From: Roseicella sp. DB1501
GTDB lineage: Bacteria; Pseudomonadota; Alphaproteobacteria; Acetobacterales; Acetobacteraceae
Assembly: GCF_013112485.1 (NCBI RefSeq)
Contig: NZ_JABFHG010000001.1
Span: 434,001 to 498,000, forward strand
Reading direction: 5' to 3'
DNA length: 64,000 nt
A program made the position numbers and the translations under genes. Below the pieces are notes generated by a model. It was not told the DNA's origin. It worked only from the letters and a program-made list of their open reading frames with translations, and made no database searches. Below are positions 41,432-51,013 of this stretch, in pieces (the first letter of the stretch is position 1; every line of letters starts with the position of its first letter).

Positions 41432-42408
41432 GCCGCCACCGCCTCCTGGTAGGGGTGGATGCAGCGGGCGAAGCGGCCGGGCCGGTATTCCGCGAAGGGC
41501 GGCGGCTCGGCGCAGCGTGCCTCGGCGCGCGGGCAGCGGGCGCGGAAGGCGCAGCCGGCGGGGAGGTTCAGCAGCGAGGGCGTCATGCCGGGGATCTGCC
41601 GCAGCGGCTCGCCGCGATGGTTGCGGCTCGGCACGCTGCCGATCAGCCCGACCGTGTAGGGATGCAGCGGCGCGTCCAGCACGTCGACGACCGGCCCCTG
41701 CTCCACCACCTTCCCGGCATACATCACCGCGATGTCGTCGGCGAGGCCGGCGACGACCGAGAGATCATGGGTGATCCAGATCAGCGCCGTGCCGCTCTCG
41801 GCGCAGAGCTTCTGCGCCTCGGCCAGGATCTGCCCCTGGATCGTCACGTCGAGGGCGGTGGTCGGCTCGTCCGCCACGATGAGGTCGGGCTTGTGCAGCA
41901 GGGCGATGGCGATGGCGACGCGCTGGCGCATGCCGCCCGAGAACTGGTGCGGATAGGCGTGCAGCCGTTCCTCCGGGCTCGGGATGCCGACCTGGCCGAG
42001 CGCGTCGCGGGCGCGCTGCCGCGCCTCCTCGCGGCTGACCTTCGCATGCGCCAGCACCGTCTCGATCATCTGGGTGTCGATGCGCAGGACCGGGTTCAGC
42101 GTCATCATCGGGTCCTGGAAGATCATGGCGATGCGGTTGCCGCGCAGCCGGCGCATCGCTGCCTCCGAGAGCGTCGCGAGATCCTGCCCCTTGAACAGGA
42201 TGCTGCCGCCGGTGACGCGGCCGGGCGGATCGACCAGGCCGAGGATGGAGAAGCCGGTGACCGACTTGCCCGATCCGCTCTCGCCGACCAGCCCGAGCAC
42301 CTTGCCGCTCTCGACCGTGAAGGAAACGTCGTCCACCGCCCGGACCACGCCGGCGCGGGTGAAGAAATGCGTCTTCAGGTTCCGCACCTGCAGGGTCGGC
42401 GGGCTCAT
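41428..42408 (-). CDS. dppD: Peptide ABC transporter ATP-binding protein (DppD/OppD type)
   Basis: A 326-residue ATPase of the dipeptide/oligopeptide family. Walker A is [14 protein letters not shown], the signature is [15 protein letters not shown], Walker B is [14 protein letters not shown], and the C-terminal motif is [15 protein letters not shown]. The substrate family also includes nickel and other small ligands, so the cargo is not certain. Overlaps the dppC-like gene by 4 bp. Confidence 0.93.
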   Translation of the reverse strand: MSPPTLQVRNLKTHFFTRAGVVRAVDDVSFTVESGKVLGLVGESGSGKSVTGFSILGLVDPPGRVTGGSILFKGQDLATLSEAAMRRLRGNRIAMIFQDPMMTLNPVLRIDTQMIETVLAHAKVSREEARQRARDALGQVGIPSPEERLHAYPHQFSGGMRQRVAIAIALLHKPDLIVADEPTTALDVTIQGQILAEAQKLCAESGTALIWITHDLSVVAGLADDIAVMYAGKVVEQGPVVDVLDAPLHPYTVGLIGSVPSRNHRGEPLRQIPGMTPSLLNLPAGCAFRARCPRAEARCAEPPPFAEYRPGRFARCIHPYQEAVAA

Positions 42409-43331
42409 TTCTTCAGCCTCGGATTCAGCACGTCGCGGAGCTGGTCGCCGACGAGGTTGATGGAGACGATGGTGACCAGCAGCGCGATTCCCGGATAGAA
42501 GCTGATCCAGTACTTGCCCGAGAGCATGTATTCATAGCCATTGGCGATGAGCAGGCCGAGCGAGGGTTCCGTGATCGGCACGCCGAGGCCGAGGAAGGAG
42601 AGCGTCGCCTCCAGCGCGATGGCGCGGGCGACCTGCATGGTGCCGACGACGATGAGCGGTGGCAGGCAGTTCGGCAGCAGGTGGCGGAAGATGATGCGCC
42701 GCGTCGGCAGGGCGAGGCATTGCGCCGCCTCGATGTACTCCCGCCGCCGCTCGACCAGTGCCGTGCCGCGGACGGTGCGGGCGTAATAGGCCCATTCGAC
42801 CACGACGAGGGCGATGACGACGTTGAGGATGCCCTTGCCGAGAAAGGCGAGGATCATCAGCGCCGCGAGGATCGCCGGAAAGGAGAGCTGCAGGTCGACG
42901 AGCCGCATGATCAGCCCGTCGGTCCGGCCGCCGGCATAGGCGGCGAGCATGCCGAGCGAGGCGCCGACGAGGCAGGCGAGGATCGCCGAGCCGGCGCCGA
43001 CGCTGAGCGAGATGCGCAGCCCGTAGAGGATGCCCGAGAGCATGTCCCGGCCCTGGTCGTCGGTGCCGAGCCAGTAGATGAAGGTATCGGCGCCGTTGCG
43101 CGAGCCTGGCTCGAGCCGCCCGTCCATGATGTCGAGCTGGGCGAGATCGTAGGGATTCTGCGGCGCGATCCAGGGGGCGAGAAGGGCGGCGGCGACGATG
43201 AGCAGGAAGAGGCCGAGGCCGAAGAGCGCGAGGCGGCTCTCGGCGAATTCCGAGATGAAGCGCCGCAGCGGCGTCTCGACCGCGGCGGCCTGCGGGCGCG
43301 CGAGGGGCGAGCCGGCGGCGGTGCTGCTCAT
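42405..43331 (-). CDS. dppC: Peptide ABC transporter permease (DppC type)
   Basis: A 308-residue permease with six predicted transmembrane helices. The long N-terminal segment (SRLALFGLGLFLLIVAAALL) and a periplasmic loop (TDDQGRDMLSGILYGLRISL) are typical of DppC/OppC. The EAA loop that contacts the ATPase is EAAQCLALPTRRIIFRHLLP. It pairs with the DppB-like permease encoded just upstream, sharing a 4-bp overlap. Confidence 0.93.
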   Translation of the reverse strand: MSSTAAGSPLARPQAAAVETPLRRFISEFAESRLALFGLGLFLLIVAAALLAPWIAPQNPYDLAQLDIMDGRLEPGSRNGADTFIYWLGTDDQGRDMLSGILYGLRISLSVGAGSAILACLVGASLGMLAAYAGGRTDGLIMRLVDLQLSFPAILAALMILAFLGKGILNVVIALVVVEWAYYARTVRGTALVERRREYIEAAQCLALPTRRIIFRHLLPNCLPPLIVVGTMQVARAIALEATLSFLGLGVPITEPSLGLLIANGYEYMLSGKYWISFYPGIALLVTIVSINLVGDQLRDVLNPRLKK

Positions 43332-44302
43332 GACTTGCCCTCCAGCCGGACGCGCGGATCGAGCAGCGAATAGGTGATGTCCACCACGAGGTTGATGGTG
43401 ATGAACATCAGCACGATGATCATCAGGTAGGCGACCATCACCGGCCGGTCGAGCACGTTGATGCTGTCGATGATCAGCTTGCCCATGCCCGGCCAGGCGA
43501 AGACGCTCTCGGTGACGACCGAGAAGGCGATGGTGCCGCCGAATTCCAGCCCGACCACCGTCACCACGGGGATCAGGATGTTCTTGAAGACGTGGACGAA
43601 GGTGATCCGCGCCGGCGAGAGCCCCTTGGCGCGGGCGAATTTCACGTAGTCCATCAGCATCGTCTCCCGCACCCCGGCGCGGGTCAGGCGGATGACGAGG
43701 CTGGTCTTGAAGAGGCTGAGATTGACCGTCGGCATGACCATATGCGCCAGCCCGTCGCGCGTCAGGAAGCTCCAGCGCATGCCGAGCACGGTCACCGTCT
43801 CCCCCCGCCCGGTGCTCGGCAGCCAGCCGAGCTGCACAGCGAAGACCATGATGAGCATCAGCCCGACCCAGAAGGTGGGCAGCGAGAAGCCGAGGATGCT
43901 GCCGGCGAGGATGCCCTTGGAGACGGGCGAATGCGGCCGCAACCCGGCATAGAGGCCGAGCGGCAGGCCGATCACCAGCGCCACCAGCGTCGCCCCAACC
44001 GCCAGCTCCAGCGTCGCCGGCATGCGGTCCAGGATCAGCCGCAGCGCCGGCTCGTTGAAGACGAAGCTGAGGCCGAGATCGCCCTGCAGCGCCCGGCCGA
44101 GGAAGACGAGGTATTGCTGCCAGAGCGGCAGGTCGAGACCGAGAGCCTGGATGGCCCGCTCGCGCTCGATCTGGTCAGCCTCGGGGCTGATCAGGATCTC
44201 GACCGGGTCGCCGATGGCGTAGACGCCGAGGAAGACCAGCAGCGACATCACCAGCACCACCGCGGCCGCCTGAAGCAGCCGGCGCAGCAGGAAGACGGTC
44301 AT
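43328..44302 (-). CDS. dppB: Peptide ABC transporter permease (DppB type)
   Basis: A 324-residue permease. The first helix (LLQAAAVVLVMSLLVFLGVY), the DPVEILISPEAD stretch and LGLDLPLWQQYLVFLGRALQ-type region are DppB hallmarks. The EAA loop is near MDYVKFARAKGLSPARITFV. Six transmembrane helices are predicted. Overlaps the upstream binding-protein gene by 4 bp. Confidence 0.93.
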   Translation of the reverse strand: MTVFLLRRLLQAAAVVLVMSLLVFLGVYAIGDPVEILISPEADQIERERAIQALGLDLPLWQQYLVFLGRALQGDLGLSFVFNEPALRLILDRMPATLELAVGATLVALVIGLPLGLYAGLRPHSPVSKGILAGSILGFSLPTFWVGLMLIMVFAVQLGWLPSTGRGETVTVLGMRWSFLTRDGLAHMVMPTVNLSLFKTSLVIRLTRAGVRETMLMDYVKFARAKGLSPARITFVHVFKNILIPVVTVVGLEFGGTIAFSVVTESVFAWPGMGKLIIDSINVLDRPVMVAYLMIIVLMFITINLVVDITYSLLDPRVRLEGKS

Positions 44303-45891
44303 CGCGTGGCCCCCGCCGGGCGGATGTCCTGCGCCCGCGTCAGCTCATCGGCCCGCGGGCCATGCGCCAACCCCTTGCGCATGGCCCAGACATTCTTCTG
44401 GATGTGCAGCGGCAGGATGCCGACATCCTCGAAGGCGACCCGCGTCGCCGCCTGCAGCAGCGCCTCCCGCTTCGCGTCGTCGAGCTCCTGCATCGCCTCG
44501 CCGAGCAGGCGGTCGACCTCGGGATTTGAATAGCGGCCACGGTTGGAGGCGCCGTAGCCCTTCTCCCGGTCCGGCGTCGCGGTGAGGTTGCGGAGCGGGT
44601 TGGACCCCTCCCCCGAGCTGCTGCCCCAGCCCTGCAGGAAGATCGAGAATTCCTGCTTCCCGGCGCGGGCGATGAAGGTGGTCCAGGGCTGCGCCTCGAC
44701 CGCCGTGCGCACCCCGGCCCGGCTCCACATCTGGCCGATCGCCTGGATGATGCGGGCATCGTTCGGGTAGCGGTCGTTCGGCCCGTGCAGGGTGATGCGG
44801 AAGCCCTGCGGGAAGCCGGCCTCCGCCAGCAGCCGCTTCGCACCCTCCGGGTCGTAGGGGGTCGGCGCGAGGTCGGAGACGTAGGAGAAGCTGCCTTCCG
44901 GCAGGAACTGCCCGGCCGGGATCGCCGCCCCCTCCATCACCCGCTCGACGATGGCGCCGCGGTCGATCGCCATCGACAGGGCGCGCCGCACCCGCACATC
45001 CTGCAGCGGGTTGCGCGGCAGCGGCTTGCCCTCATTGTCGGCGACGAAGGGCGAGGCCTCGCGCCGCGCATGGTCGAGCGCGAGATAGATCAGGCGCAGG
45101 CCGGTGATCTCCGACAGCGCCACCCGGGCATCGCCGCGCAGCTTCGCCAGGTCGCTGGTCGGCACCTGGTCGATGAAGGCGACGTCGCCGGCGAGCAGCG
45201 CCGCGGTGCGCGCCGCGTCGTTGGTGATCATGCGGTAGGTCACCCGCTGCCAGGCGGGCGGCGTGCCGAAGTATCCCTCGTTGCGCTCGAAGAGGATGCG
45301 GTCGCCATTGCGGTGGCTCACCATACGGAAGGGGCCGGTGCCGACCGCCATCGGCCCGGCATTGAAGCCTTCCGTCGTCGCCTTCGCATGCGTCTCGGCA
45401 TCGAGGATCATGACGCTGACGAGGTCGGTCGGCATCAGCGGATAGGGCGCGGCGGTCTTCAGCCGCAGCGTATGGGCATCGACGACCTGCACCTCGCGGA
45501 TCGGCCGCGTGTAGATCGCGTAGGAGGAGGGGGAGTTCGGCACGTTCGGGACGCGCTGGAAGGTGAAGGCGACGTCCTCTGCGGTGAAGTCGCTGCCGTT
45601 GTGGAAGCGGACGCCGGGGCGCAGCCTGAACTCCCAGGTCGTCGCATCCACCGCGCGCCAGCTCTCCGCGAGATCCGGGACGATGCGGGCATGCCCGTCG
45701 GTCGCGGTCAGCCCGCTGAAGATCATCTGCGCGACCGCGGTATTGGGCGAGAGCTGGTGGTAATGCGGGTCGAGCGAAGTGACCGGCGCGCCAACCGCCA
45801 TGGTCAGCTCCTGCGCCCGGGCCGGCATGCCGGGCAGCAGCATCCATGCGAGTACGGCGCCGCTCAGCGCCGCGCGAAAGCATCCGCCCAT
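44299..45891 (-). CDS. dppA: Peptide ABC transporter substrate-binding protein (family 5)
   Basis: A 530-residue extracytoplasmic binding protein with a signal peptide (ALSGAVLAWMLLPGMPARAQ). Family-5 blocks include LTMAVGAPVTSLDPHYHQ, WEFRLRPGVRFHNGSDFTAEDV, YDPEGAKRLLAEAGFPQGF and GRYSNPEVDRLL. It heads a six-gene operon (dppA-B-C-D-F plus a small lipoprotein) in which every junction overlaps by 4 bp, so all components are translationally coupled. GGGGGG precedes ATG 45891. A divergent paralogue is encoded at 46098. Confidence 0.92.
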   Translation of the reverse strand: MGGCFRAALSGAVLAWMLLPGMPARAQELTMAVGAPVTSLDPHYHQLSPNTAVAQMIFSGLTATDGHARIVPDLAESWRAVDATTWEFRLRPGVRFHNGSDFTAEDVAFTFQRVPNVPNSPSSYAIYTRPIREVQVVDAHTLRLKTAAPYPLMPTDLVSVMILDAETHAKATTEGFNAGPMAVGTGPFRMVSHRNGDRILFERNEGYFGTPPAWQRVTYRMITNDAARTAALLAGDVAFIDQVPTSDLAKLRGDARVALSEITGLRLIYLALDHARREASPFVADNEGKPLPRNPLQDVRVRRALSMAIDRGAIVERVMEGAAIPAGQFLPEGSFSYVSDLAPTPYDPEGAKRLLAEAGFPQGFRITLHGPNDRYPNDARIIQAIGQMWSRAGVRTAVEAQPWTTFIARAGKQEFSIFLQGWGSSSGEGSNPLRNLTATPDREKGYGASNRGRYSNPEVDRLLGEAMQELDDAKREALLQAATRVAFEDVGILPLHIQKNVWAMRKGLAHGPRADELTRAQDIRPAGATR

Positions 45892-46097
45892 ATCGCCCCC
45901 CGGAACCCAGCACCGGCGATGCTAGCAGCCTTCCCTCGGCGGCCGAAAGACGCAGCGCCATGGCCGCCCGCTGCGGGCGGCGCCGGTCCAGACGCCCCTG
46001 CCCGATTTCGCGCCAGCCATCGCCCGCGCTGCCACGGACATGGCCGTTGGCCGGTCCCCAAGCGGCCGCTAGGCTCGGGCCAGCCGAGGAGAACCCC

Positions 46098-47684
46098 ATG
46101 CGCCGCCGACCCATGCTGCCCACCGCGATCGCCCTCCTGCTCGGGGCGGCCGCTCCCGCTGCCGCGCAGCAGGAAGGGCGGGTGCTGAACATCGGCATCG
46201 GCGGCGCGGTCACCTCGGTGGATCCGCATTTCTACAACGCCTCGCCGAACAATAGCCTGTCGATGCACATCTTCGACCGGCTGGTGGAGCGCGACGCCAG
46301 GGCGCAGCCCTATCCGGGGCTCGCCGAGAGCTGGCGCGTCCTCTCTGACACGGTCTGGGAGTTCAGGCTCCGCCCCGGCGTCAAATGGCATGACGGCCGC
46401 GACTTCACCGCCGAGGACGTCGCCTTCACCATTCAGCGCACCCCGAACGTGCCGGGCAGCCCGGGCGGCTTCGGCGGCTTCGTCCGCGCCATCGAGCGGG
46501 TGGAGGTGGTGGACCCGCTGACCCTCCGCTTCCACACCGCCAGGCCGCATCCGCTGCTGCCGACCGAGCTCGCCTCGGTCGCCATCATCGCCAAGCATGC
46601 GGCCGAGGGCGCCTCGACGGAGGATTTCAACAGCGGCAAGGCGGCGATCGGCACCGGCCCCTACCGCATGCTGGCCTACCGCCCCGGCGACCGCACCGAG
46701 CTCGCCCGCAACGAGGCCTATTTCCGCGGCCCGGAGCCCTGGGAGCGGGTGAACTACCGCTTCATCGGCAATGACGGCGCCCGCAGCGCGGCGCTGCTCG
46801 CCGGCGATGTCGACCTGATCGACCAGGTGCCCTCGACCGATCTCGCCCGGCTGAAGCGGGAGAGCCGGATCACCGTCTCCGAGATCCAGGGGCTGCGGAT
46901 GATCTACCTCGTCATGGACCGCTCGCGGCAGGGCGACGTGCCCTTCGTCAGCGACAATGACGGCAAGCCGCTGCCCGGCAATCCGTTCAACGACCTCCGC
47001 ATCCGCCGCGCCCTTTCCATGGCGATCAACCGCGAGGCCCTGGCGCAGCGCATCATGGAGGGGACGGCGCAGCCGACCGGGCAATGGCTGCCGGAGGGCA
47101 CCTTCGGCTACAATCCGGAGGTGAGGCCGCCCGCCTATGATCCGGACGGCGCGAGGAAGCTCCTGGCCGAGGCCGGCTTCCCGCAGGGCTTCCGCATGAC
47201 CCTGCACAGCCCGAACGACCGCTATCCGAACGACGCCAAGACCGCGCAGGCGGTGGCGCAGATGTTCAGCCGTATCGGCCTGCGCACCGAGGTGGAGGCG
47301 GTGCCCTGGGCCAGCTTCTCGCTGCGCTCCAACCGGCAGGACTACGCCATCCGCCTGGCCGGCTGGGGCAGCGTCACCGGCGAGGCGAGCTACGCGCTCG
47401 TCAACATCCTCGGCACCTTCGACCGCGAGAAACGGACCGGGGCGAGCAATTCGGGCCGCTACGCGAATCCCGAGCTGGATGCGCTGACCGCGCGCGCCGC
47501 CTCGACCATCGACGACAAGACCCGGGAGGGGCTGCTGCGCCAGGCGGTGAAGATGGCGACGGACGATGTCGCCATCATCCCACTCTTCCAGCTGGTGAAC
47601 AGCTGGGCACTGCGGAAAGGCCTCGCCTACGATGCGCGGATGGACGAGCGCACCCTGGCGATGTCGACGCGGCCAGCGAAGTAA
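46098..47684 (+). CDS. Peptide ABC transporter substrate-binding protein, divergent paralogue
   Basis: A 528-residue family-5 binding protein with signal peptide (PTAIALLLGAAAPAAAQ). It is collinear with the binding protein of the divergent operon (VTSVDPHFYNASPNN versus VTSLDPHYHQLSPNT; VWEFRLRPGVKWHDG; QVPSTDLARL). It has no transporter genes of its own, so it probably feeds the same permease and widens its substrate range. The intergenic region of 206 bp may hold a shared regulatory site. GAGGAGAA precedes ATG 46098. Confidence 0.92.
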   Translation: MRRRPMLPTAIALLLGAAAPAAAQQEGRVLNIGIGGAVTSVDPHFYNASPNNSLSMHIFDRLVERDARAQPYPGLAESWRVLSDTVWEFRLRPGVKWHDGRDFTAEDVAFTIQRTPNVPGSPGGFGGFVRAIERVEVVDPLTLRFHTARPHPLLPTELASVAIIAKHAAEGASTEDFNSGKAAIGTGPYRMLAYRPGDRTELARNEAYFRGPEPWERVNYRFIGNDGARSAALLAGDVDLIDQVPSTDLARLKRESRITVSEIQGLRMIYLVMDRSRQGDVPFVSDNDGKPLPGNPFNDLRIRRALSMAINREALAQRIMEGTAQPTGQWLPEGTFGYNPEVRPPAYDPDGARKLLAEAGFPQGFRMTLHSPNDRYPNDAKTAQAVAQMFSRIGLRTEVEAVPWASFSLRSNRQDYAIRLAGWGSVTGEASYALVNILGTFDREKRTGASNSGRYANPELDALTARAASTIDDKTREGLLRQAVKMATDDVAIIPLFQLVNSWALRKGLAYDARMDERTLAMSTRPAK

Positions 47685-47701
47685 CGGGCGAAGTGACGGG
47701 C

Positions 47702-47719
47702 GGCGGGCTTTTGCCCGCC
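47702..47719. terminator. Bidirectional terminator between convergent genes
   Basis: GGCGGGC (47702-47708), loop TTTT, GCCCGCC (47713-47719). It lies between the stop at 47684 (+) and the stop at 47721 (-). The stem is GC-rich with no downstream T-run, typical for this genome. Confidence 0.6.
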
Positions 47720-47720
47720 C

Positions 47721-48188
47721 TCACTCCTCCGGATCGGCCGGCGCCACGGGGAGGATCGAGGTCTCCTTCACCGTGGCGATGGTGAGCAGCGTCTCGATGC
47801 GCTGCACGCCGGGCAGGACGCGCAGCTGCTCGTTCAGGAAACGGTCGAGCGCTGCGAGATCGGGCAGGCGCAGCTTCAGCAGATAGGTCCAGCTCCCGCT
47901 GACGGCATGACATTCCAGCACCGCCTCCTGCTGCTGGATGGCCTCGCGGAAGCCGGCATCCTCGGCGCCGGGCGCGACGGCAGCCAGGACATGCGCCAGC
48001 AGCGGGCAGCCGGCCTGGGCGGGATCGAGATCGGCCCGCCAGCCGCGGATCACGCCGCGCTCCTCCAGCCGCTTCACCCGCTCGGCGGTCGCCGAGACTG
48101 ACAGGCCAGCGACCTTGGCAAGCTCGGCCAGCCCGGCGCTGCCATCGAGTTGCAGGGCAACGGTCAGGTTCCGGTCGATCTCGTCCAT
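47721..48188 (-). CDS. Lrp/AsnC-family transcriptional regulator
   Basis: A 155-residue regulator with winged-helix domain (MDEIDRNLTVALQLDGSAGL, VAGLSVSATAERVKRLEERG) and RAM domain (TYLLKLRLPDLAALDRFL, LPGVQRIETLLTIATVKE). It is upstream of, and may be co-regulated with or divergent in function from, the ornithine decarboxylase gene on the other side; both read leftwards, and the decarboxylase stop at 48276 is 88 bp from this start. An amino acid or polyamine precursor is a likely ligand class; nothing in the sequence fixes it. Confidence 0.9.
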   Translation of the reverse strand: MDEIDRNLTVALQLDGSAGLAELAKVAGLSVSATAERVKRLEERGVIRGWRADLDPAQAGCPLLAHVLAAVAPGAEDAGFREAIQQQEAVLECHAVSGSWTYLLKLRLPDLAALDRFLNEQLRVLPGVQRIETLLTIATVKETSILPVAPADPEE

Positions 48189-48275
48189 GACGGGAGCTTA
48201 ATCGCCCCGGCACGAGTTGTGAACGTAAGGATTTTGGTGCGACCAGGGCAGGACGCTGCCTGCCCCGGTCCACCG

Positions 48276-49406
48276 TTATACGTAGTGCTCGGCCAGGGGA
48301 CGGAAGCCGTTGAAGGCCTGGCTGGCATAGGTCGTCACATAGGCGCCGGTCGAGAGCAGTTCGATCCGGTCACCGCTCTCGAGCGCCAGCGGCAGCCGGT
48401 AATTCGACTTCTCGTAGAGCGTGTCGGTGCTGTCGCAGGTCGGCCCGGCGATGGTCACCGGCCCGTCCGCGTCGCCGTCATGCGGCGTGCGGAAGGCGTA
48501 TTTGATCGCCTCGCCCTCGGTCTCGGCCAGGCCGCCGAAGCGGCCGATATCAAGATAGACCCAGCGCACCGGGTCGTTCTCGGCCTTGCGGGAGACCAGC
48601 ACCACCTCGGAGGAGACGACGCCGGCATCGCCGACGATGAAGCGGCCCGGCTCGATCACCATCTCCGGCAGCGCATTGCCGAAGGCCTGCACCATGGCGC
48701 CCATGATGGCGTCCCCGATCTCGTCGATCGCCGGCACCTCGGAGCGATAGCGCACCGGATAGCCGCCGCCGAGATTGACCATGCGCAGGTTCACCCCGGC
48801 CTCGCGCAGATCGGTGAAGAGCATGCCGACGCGAGCAATCGCCGCCTCATAGGCGCCGGTGCGGGTCTGCTGGCTGCCGACATGGAAGGAGATGCCGTAG
48901 GGGTCGAGGCCGAGCTCGCCCGCCTGCACCATCAGCGCCTTCGCCATCTCGACCTCGCAGCCGAATTTCCGGCTGAGCGGCCATTCCGCCCCGTCATTGC
49001 CGACCAGGATGCGGCAATAGACGCGCGCGCCTGGGGCGCTGCGCGCGAGCTTGCGCAACTCCGGCTCGGAATCGAAGGCGTACATGCGCACCCCGGCCGC
49101 ATGGGCGGCGCAGATGGCGCTCTCCTTCTTCACCGTGTTGCCGAAGGAGATCGCCTCCGGCCGCGCCCCGGCGGCCAGGCAGGCCTCGACCTCCTCGAGG
49201 CTGGCGGCGTCGAAGGAGGAGCCGAGCCCCGCCAGCCGCGCCAGCACCGGCGCCGCCGGATTGGCCTTCACGGCGTAGTAGATGCGGGCCAGCGGCATCG
49301 CCGCCATCAACCGGCGATAGTTCTCTTCCACGCGGTCCACGTCGAGGACGAGACACGGGGTAGCAGGCGCGATGTCGCGCAGGTAGCGGGCGACCTTCGG
49401 GGTCAT
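48276..49406 (-). CDS. Ornithine decarboxylase (type III PLP fold; Orn/DAP/Arg family)
   Basis: A 376-residue alanine-racemase-fold decarboxylase. The PLP lysine is Lys47 in YYAVKANP, HVGSQQT and GGGYPVR contact the cofactor phosphate, and CDSTD near residue 324 supplies the catalytic Cys/Asp from the partner subunit. It should convert ornithine (or lysine) to putrescine (or cadaverine), the entry point to polyamines. I chose ATG 49406, preceded by GGAGGG. The frame stays open upstream to 49673, but homologues begin here and that stretch looks like a structured leader. Confidence 0.9.
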   Translation of the reverse strand: MTPKVARYLRDIAPATPCLVLDVDRVEENYRRLMAAMPLARIYYAVKANPAAPVLARLAGLGSSFDAASLEEVEACLAAGARPEAISFGNTVKKESAICAAHAAGVRMYAFDSEPELRKLARSAPGARVYCRILVGNDGAEWPLSRKFGCEVEMAKALMVQAGELGLDPYGISFHVGSQQTRTGAYEAAIARVGMLFTDLREAGVNLRMVNLGGGYPVRYRSEVPAIDEIGDAIMGAMVQAFGNALPEMVIEPGRFIVGDAGVVSSEVVLVSRKAENDPVRWVYLDIGRFGGLAETEGEAIKYAFRTPHDGDADGPVTIAGPTCDSTDTLYEKSNYRLPLALESGDRIELLSTGAYVTTYASQAFNGFRPLAEHYV

Positions 49407-49664
49407 GCCACACCCTCCAGAGACGGAAAGGACCGCCCCCCGACCGGGTATGGCGGCCCCAAGTTGACGAAACGGTCGAACGAACCAGCGACCAAGTGAA
49501 CCGTCCGGCCTGCCTCCCTTACGGGACGGGCCAAACGGGGTTGCCAGAACGCTTGACGTCGTTGCGTAAACCTTGCGCCGCGGTGATCCCGAGTATGGCG
49601 CCGTTGTGGAGGGGCGCCGGAATTCCGTGGGCTTGGGGCCAGAGGCACGTGCGTACTGCGTCTG
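49407..49664 (-). promoter_or_regulatory. Candidate structured leader (speF-like RNA element) of ornithine decarboxylase
   Basis: About 258 nt separate the predicted transcription start from the decarboxylase ATG. An alphaproteobacterial RNA element called speF is known from the 5' leaders of such genes. In this leader the strand contains a GGCCGCC / GGGCGGTC stem-loop just upstream of the ribosome site (about 49431-49463), and further inverted GAACGG/CCGTTC-like blocks. I could not run a covariance search, so identity with speF is inference from position and length. The frame through the leader lacks stops, so a translated upstream region cannot be ruled out. Confidence 0.45.
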
Positions 49665-49670
49665 ACGCGG

Positions 49671-49698
49671 CATATAGGGTCCGCCCTCGGGACTGCAA
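49671..49698 (-). promoter_or_regulatory. Putative promoter of the ornithine decarboxylase transcript
   Basis: On the minus strand TTGCAG (49698-49693), a 16-bp spacer, then TATATG (49676-49671). This is the best promoter-like match in the 582-bp gap between the decarboxylase start and thiG, and it would give a long leader of roughly 260 nt. The rest of the gap (49699-49988) shows no gene; it contains the thiG 3' flank. Confidence 0.5.
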
Positions 49699-49988
49699 AG
49701 CGGAAAAACACGGTCGGCCGGATATTTTTCCAGGAACCATCGGCACCGGCCGGAATCTCCCCCGGGGCGGCGCTTGCCCTCAGGCTGAAAGCCCTGCGGG
49801 AGGCCTTTGTGGCCGGGAATTCACCGGCCAGGATGAGGCGCCGATTCGCCATCGGCAGCGGCACCGGCCGCGTCGCCAGGGCGCATGCCGGCGCCCCGCC
49901 GGCGAAGGCCGCCGGCGGGGGAAAGCAGGTCAGGACGGTGGATTGCGGTGGTTGGGCAGACGGCGCGGCGCCACGGCCGCGCCGCGCC

Positions 49989-50798
49989 TCAGCGGGTGAT
50001 CAGCCCGCTCTGCAGCGGGCTCGAGGGATCGGCGGCGTATTGCCGCGGCATCCGGCCGGCGAGCCAGGCCAGCCTTCCCGCCTCCACCGCCGCCTTCATC
50101 GCCCGCGCCATGCGCACCGGGTCCTTCGCATGGGCGATGGCGCTGTTCATCAGCACCGCGTCGCAGCCGAGCTCCATGGCGAGGCTGGCATCGCTCGCCG
50201 TGCCGACCCCGGCATCGACCAGCACCGGCACCTTGGCGTTCTCGATGATCGCCCGGATCATCACCGGGTTCTGGATGCCGAGCCCGGAGCCGATCGGCGC
50301 CCCGAGCGGCATCACCGCGACCGCGCCCATCTCCTCCAGCCGCTTCGCCGCGATCGGGTCGTCCGAGCAATAGACCATGACCTGGAAGCCGTCCTTCAGC
50401 AGCGCCTCCAGCGCTTCGAAGGTCGCCCGCATGTCGGGATAGAGGAAGGGCGGCGGCCCCAGCACCTCAAGCTTCACCAGGTTCCAACCCCCGGCCTCCC
50501 GTGCCAGGCGCAGGGTGCGCACCGCATCCTGGGCGGTGAAGCAGCCCGCCGTATTCGGCAGGTAGGTGTAGCGCTTGGGGTCGACGTAATCCTGCAGCAT
50601 CGGGGCGTTCGGGTCGCCGAGATTGACCCGCCGCACCGCGACGGTGACGATCTCCGCCCCGGAGGCCTCGATCGCCCGGCCGGTCTCCTCCAGATCCTTG
50701 TAGCGGCCGGTGCCGACGATGAGCCGGGAGCGGAAGCGCAGGCCGGCCACCTCCCAGCTGTCGTCCTGGGCCGCCGTCCCCGTCGGGATGCCATCCAT
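49989..50798 (-). CDS. thiG: Thiazole synthase ThiG
   Basis: A 269-residue TIM-barrel enzyme that builds the thiazole phosphate moiety of thiamin. Hallmarks: [20 protein letters not shown], the Schiff-base lysine in [60 protein letters not shown] and [16 protein letters not shown]. It follows thiS directly: thiS ends at 50801 and the thiG ATG is at 50798, a 2-base gap. No TPP riboswitch is seen upstream of thiS. Confidence 0.96.
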   Translation of the reverse strand: MDGIPTGTAAQDDSWEVAGLRFRSRLIVGTGRYKDLEETGRAIEASGAEIVTVAVRRVNLGDPNAPMLQDYVDPKRYTYLPNTAGCFTAQDAVRTLRLAREAGGWNLVKLEVLGPPPFLYPDMRATFEALEALLKDGFQVMVYCSDDPIAAKRLEEMGAVAVMPLGAPIGSGLGIQNPVMIRAIIENAKVPVLVDAGVGTASDASLAMELGCDAVLMNSAIAHAKDPVRMARAMKAAVEAGRLAWLAGRMPRQYAADPSSPLQSGLITR

Positions 50799-50800
50799 GC

Positions 50801-51013
50801 TCAGCCTCCGCCGATGAAATGCACAATCTCCAGCCGGTCGCCGGCGGTCAGGGCCGTGGCGGCATAGGTGGAGCGGGGGACGATCTCGAGGTTGCGCTCG
50901 ACCGCCACCTTGCGCGTGTCGAGGCCGATTCGCGCCAGCAGGTCGGCAACGGTGGCGGGGCCGGGAATCTCCCGTGGCTCGCCATTCACCATGATGGAAA
51001 TCGTGTCCTCCAT
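50801..51013 (-). CDS. thiS: Sulfur carrier protein ThiS
   Basis: A 70-residue ubiquitin-like sulfur carrier. It has [12 protein letters not shown] at the start, [20 protein letters not shown], and the essential C-terminal Gly-Gly tail (EIVHFIGGG). The thiocarboxylated C-terminus donates sulfur to ThiG, encoded just downstream. ATG 51013 has only a weak ribosome site. Divergent from aroQ, with 125 bp between the starts. Confidence 0.93.
   Translation of the reverse strand: MEDTISIMVNGEPREIPGPATVADLLARIGLDTRKVAVERNLEIVPRSTYAATALTAGDRLEIVHFIGGG

Noticed and set aside
49407-49673. N-terminal extension of the ornithine decarboxylase
   Set aside because: The frame is open, but the encoded sequence is not like any decarboxylase, a strong GGAGGG precedes the ATG at 49406, and the family normally begins there. 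A leader RNA explains the space better.
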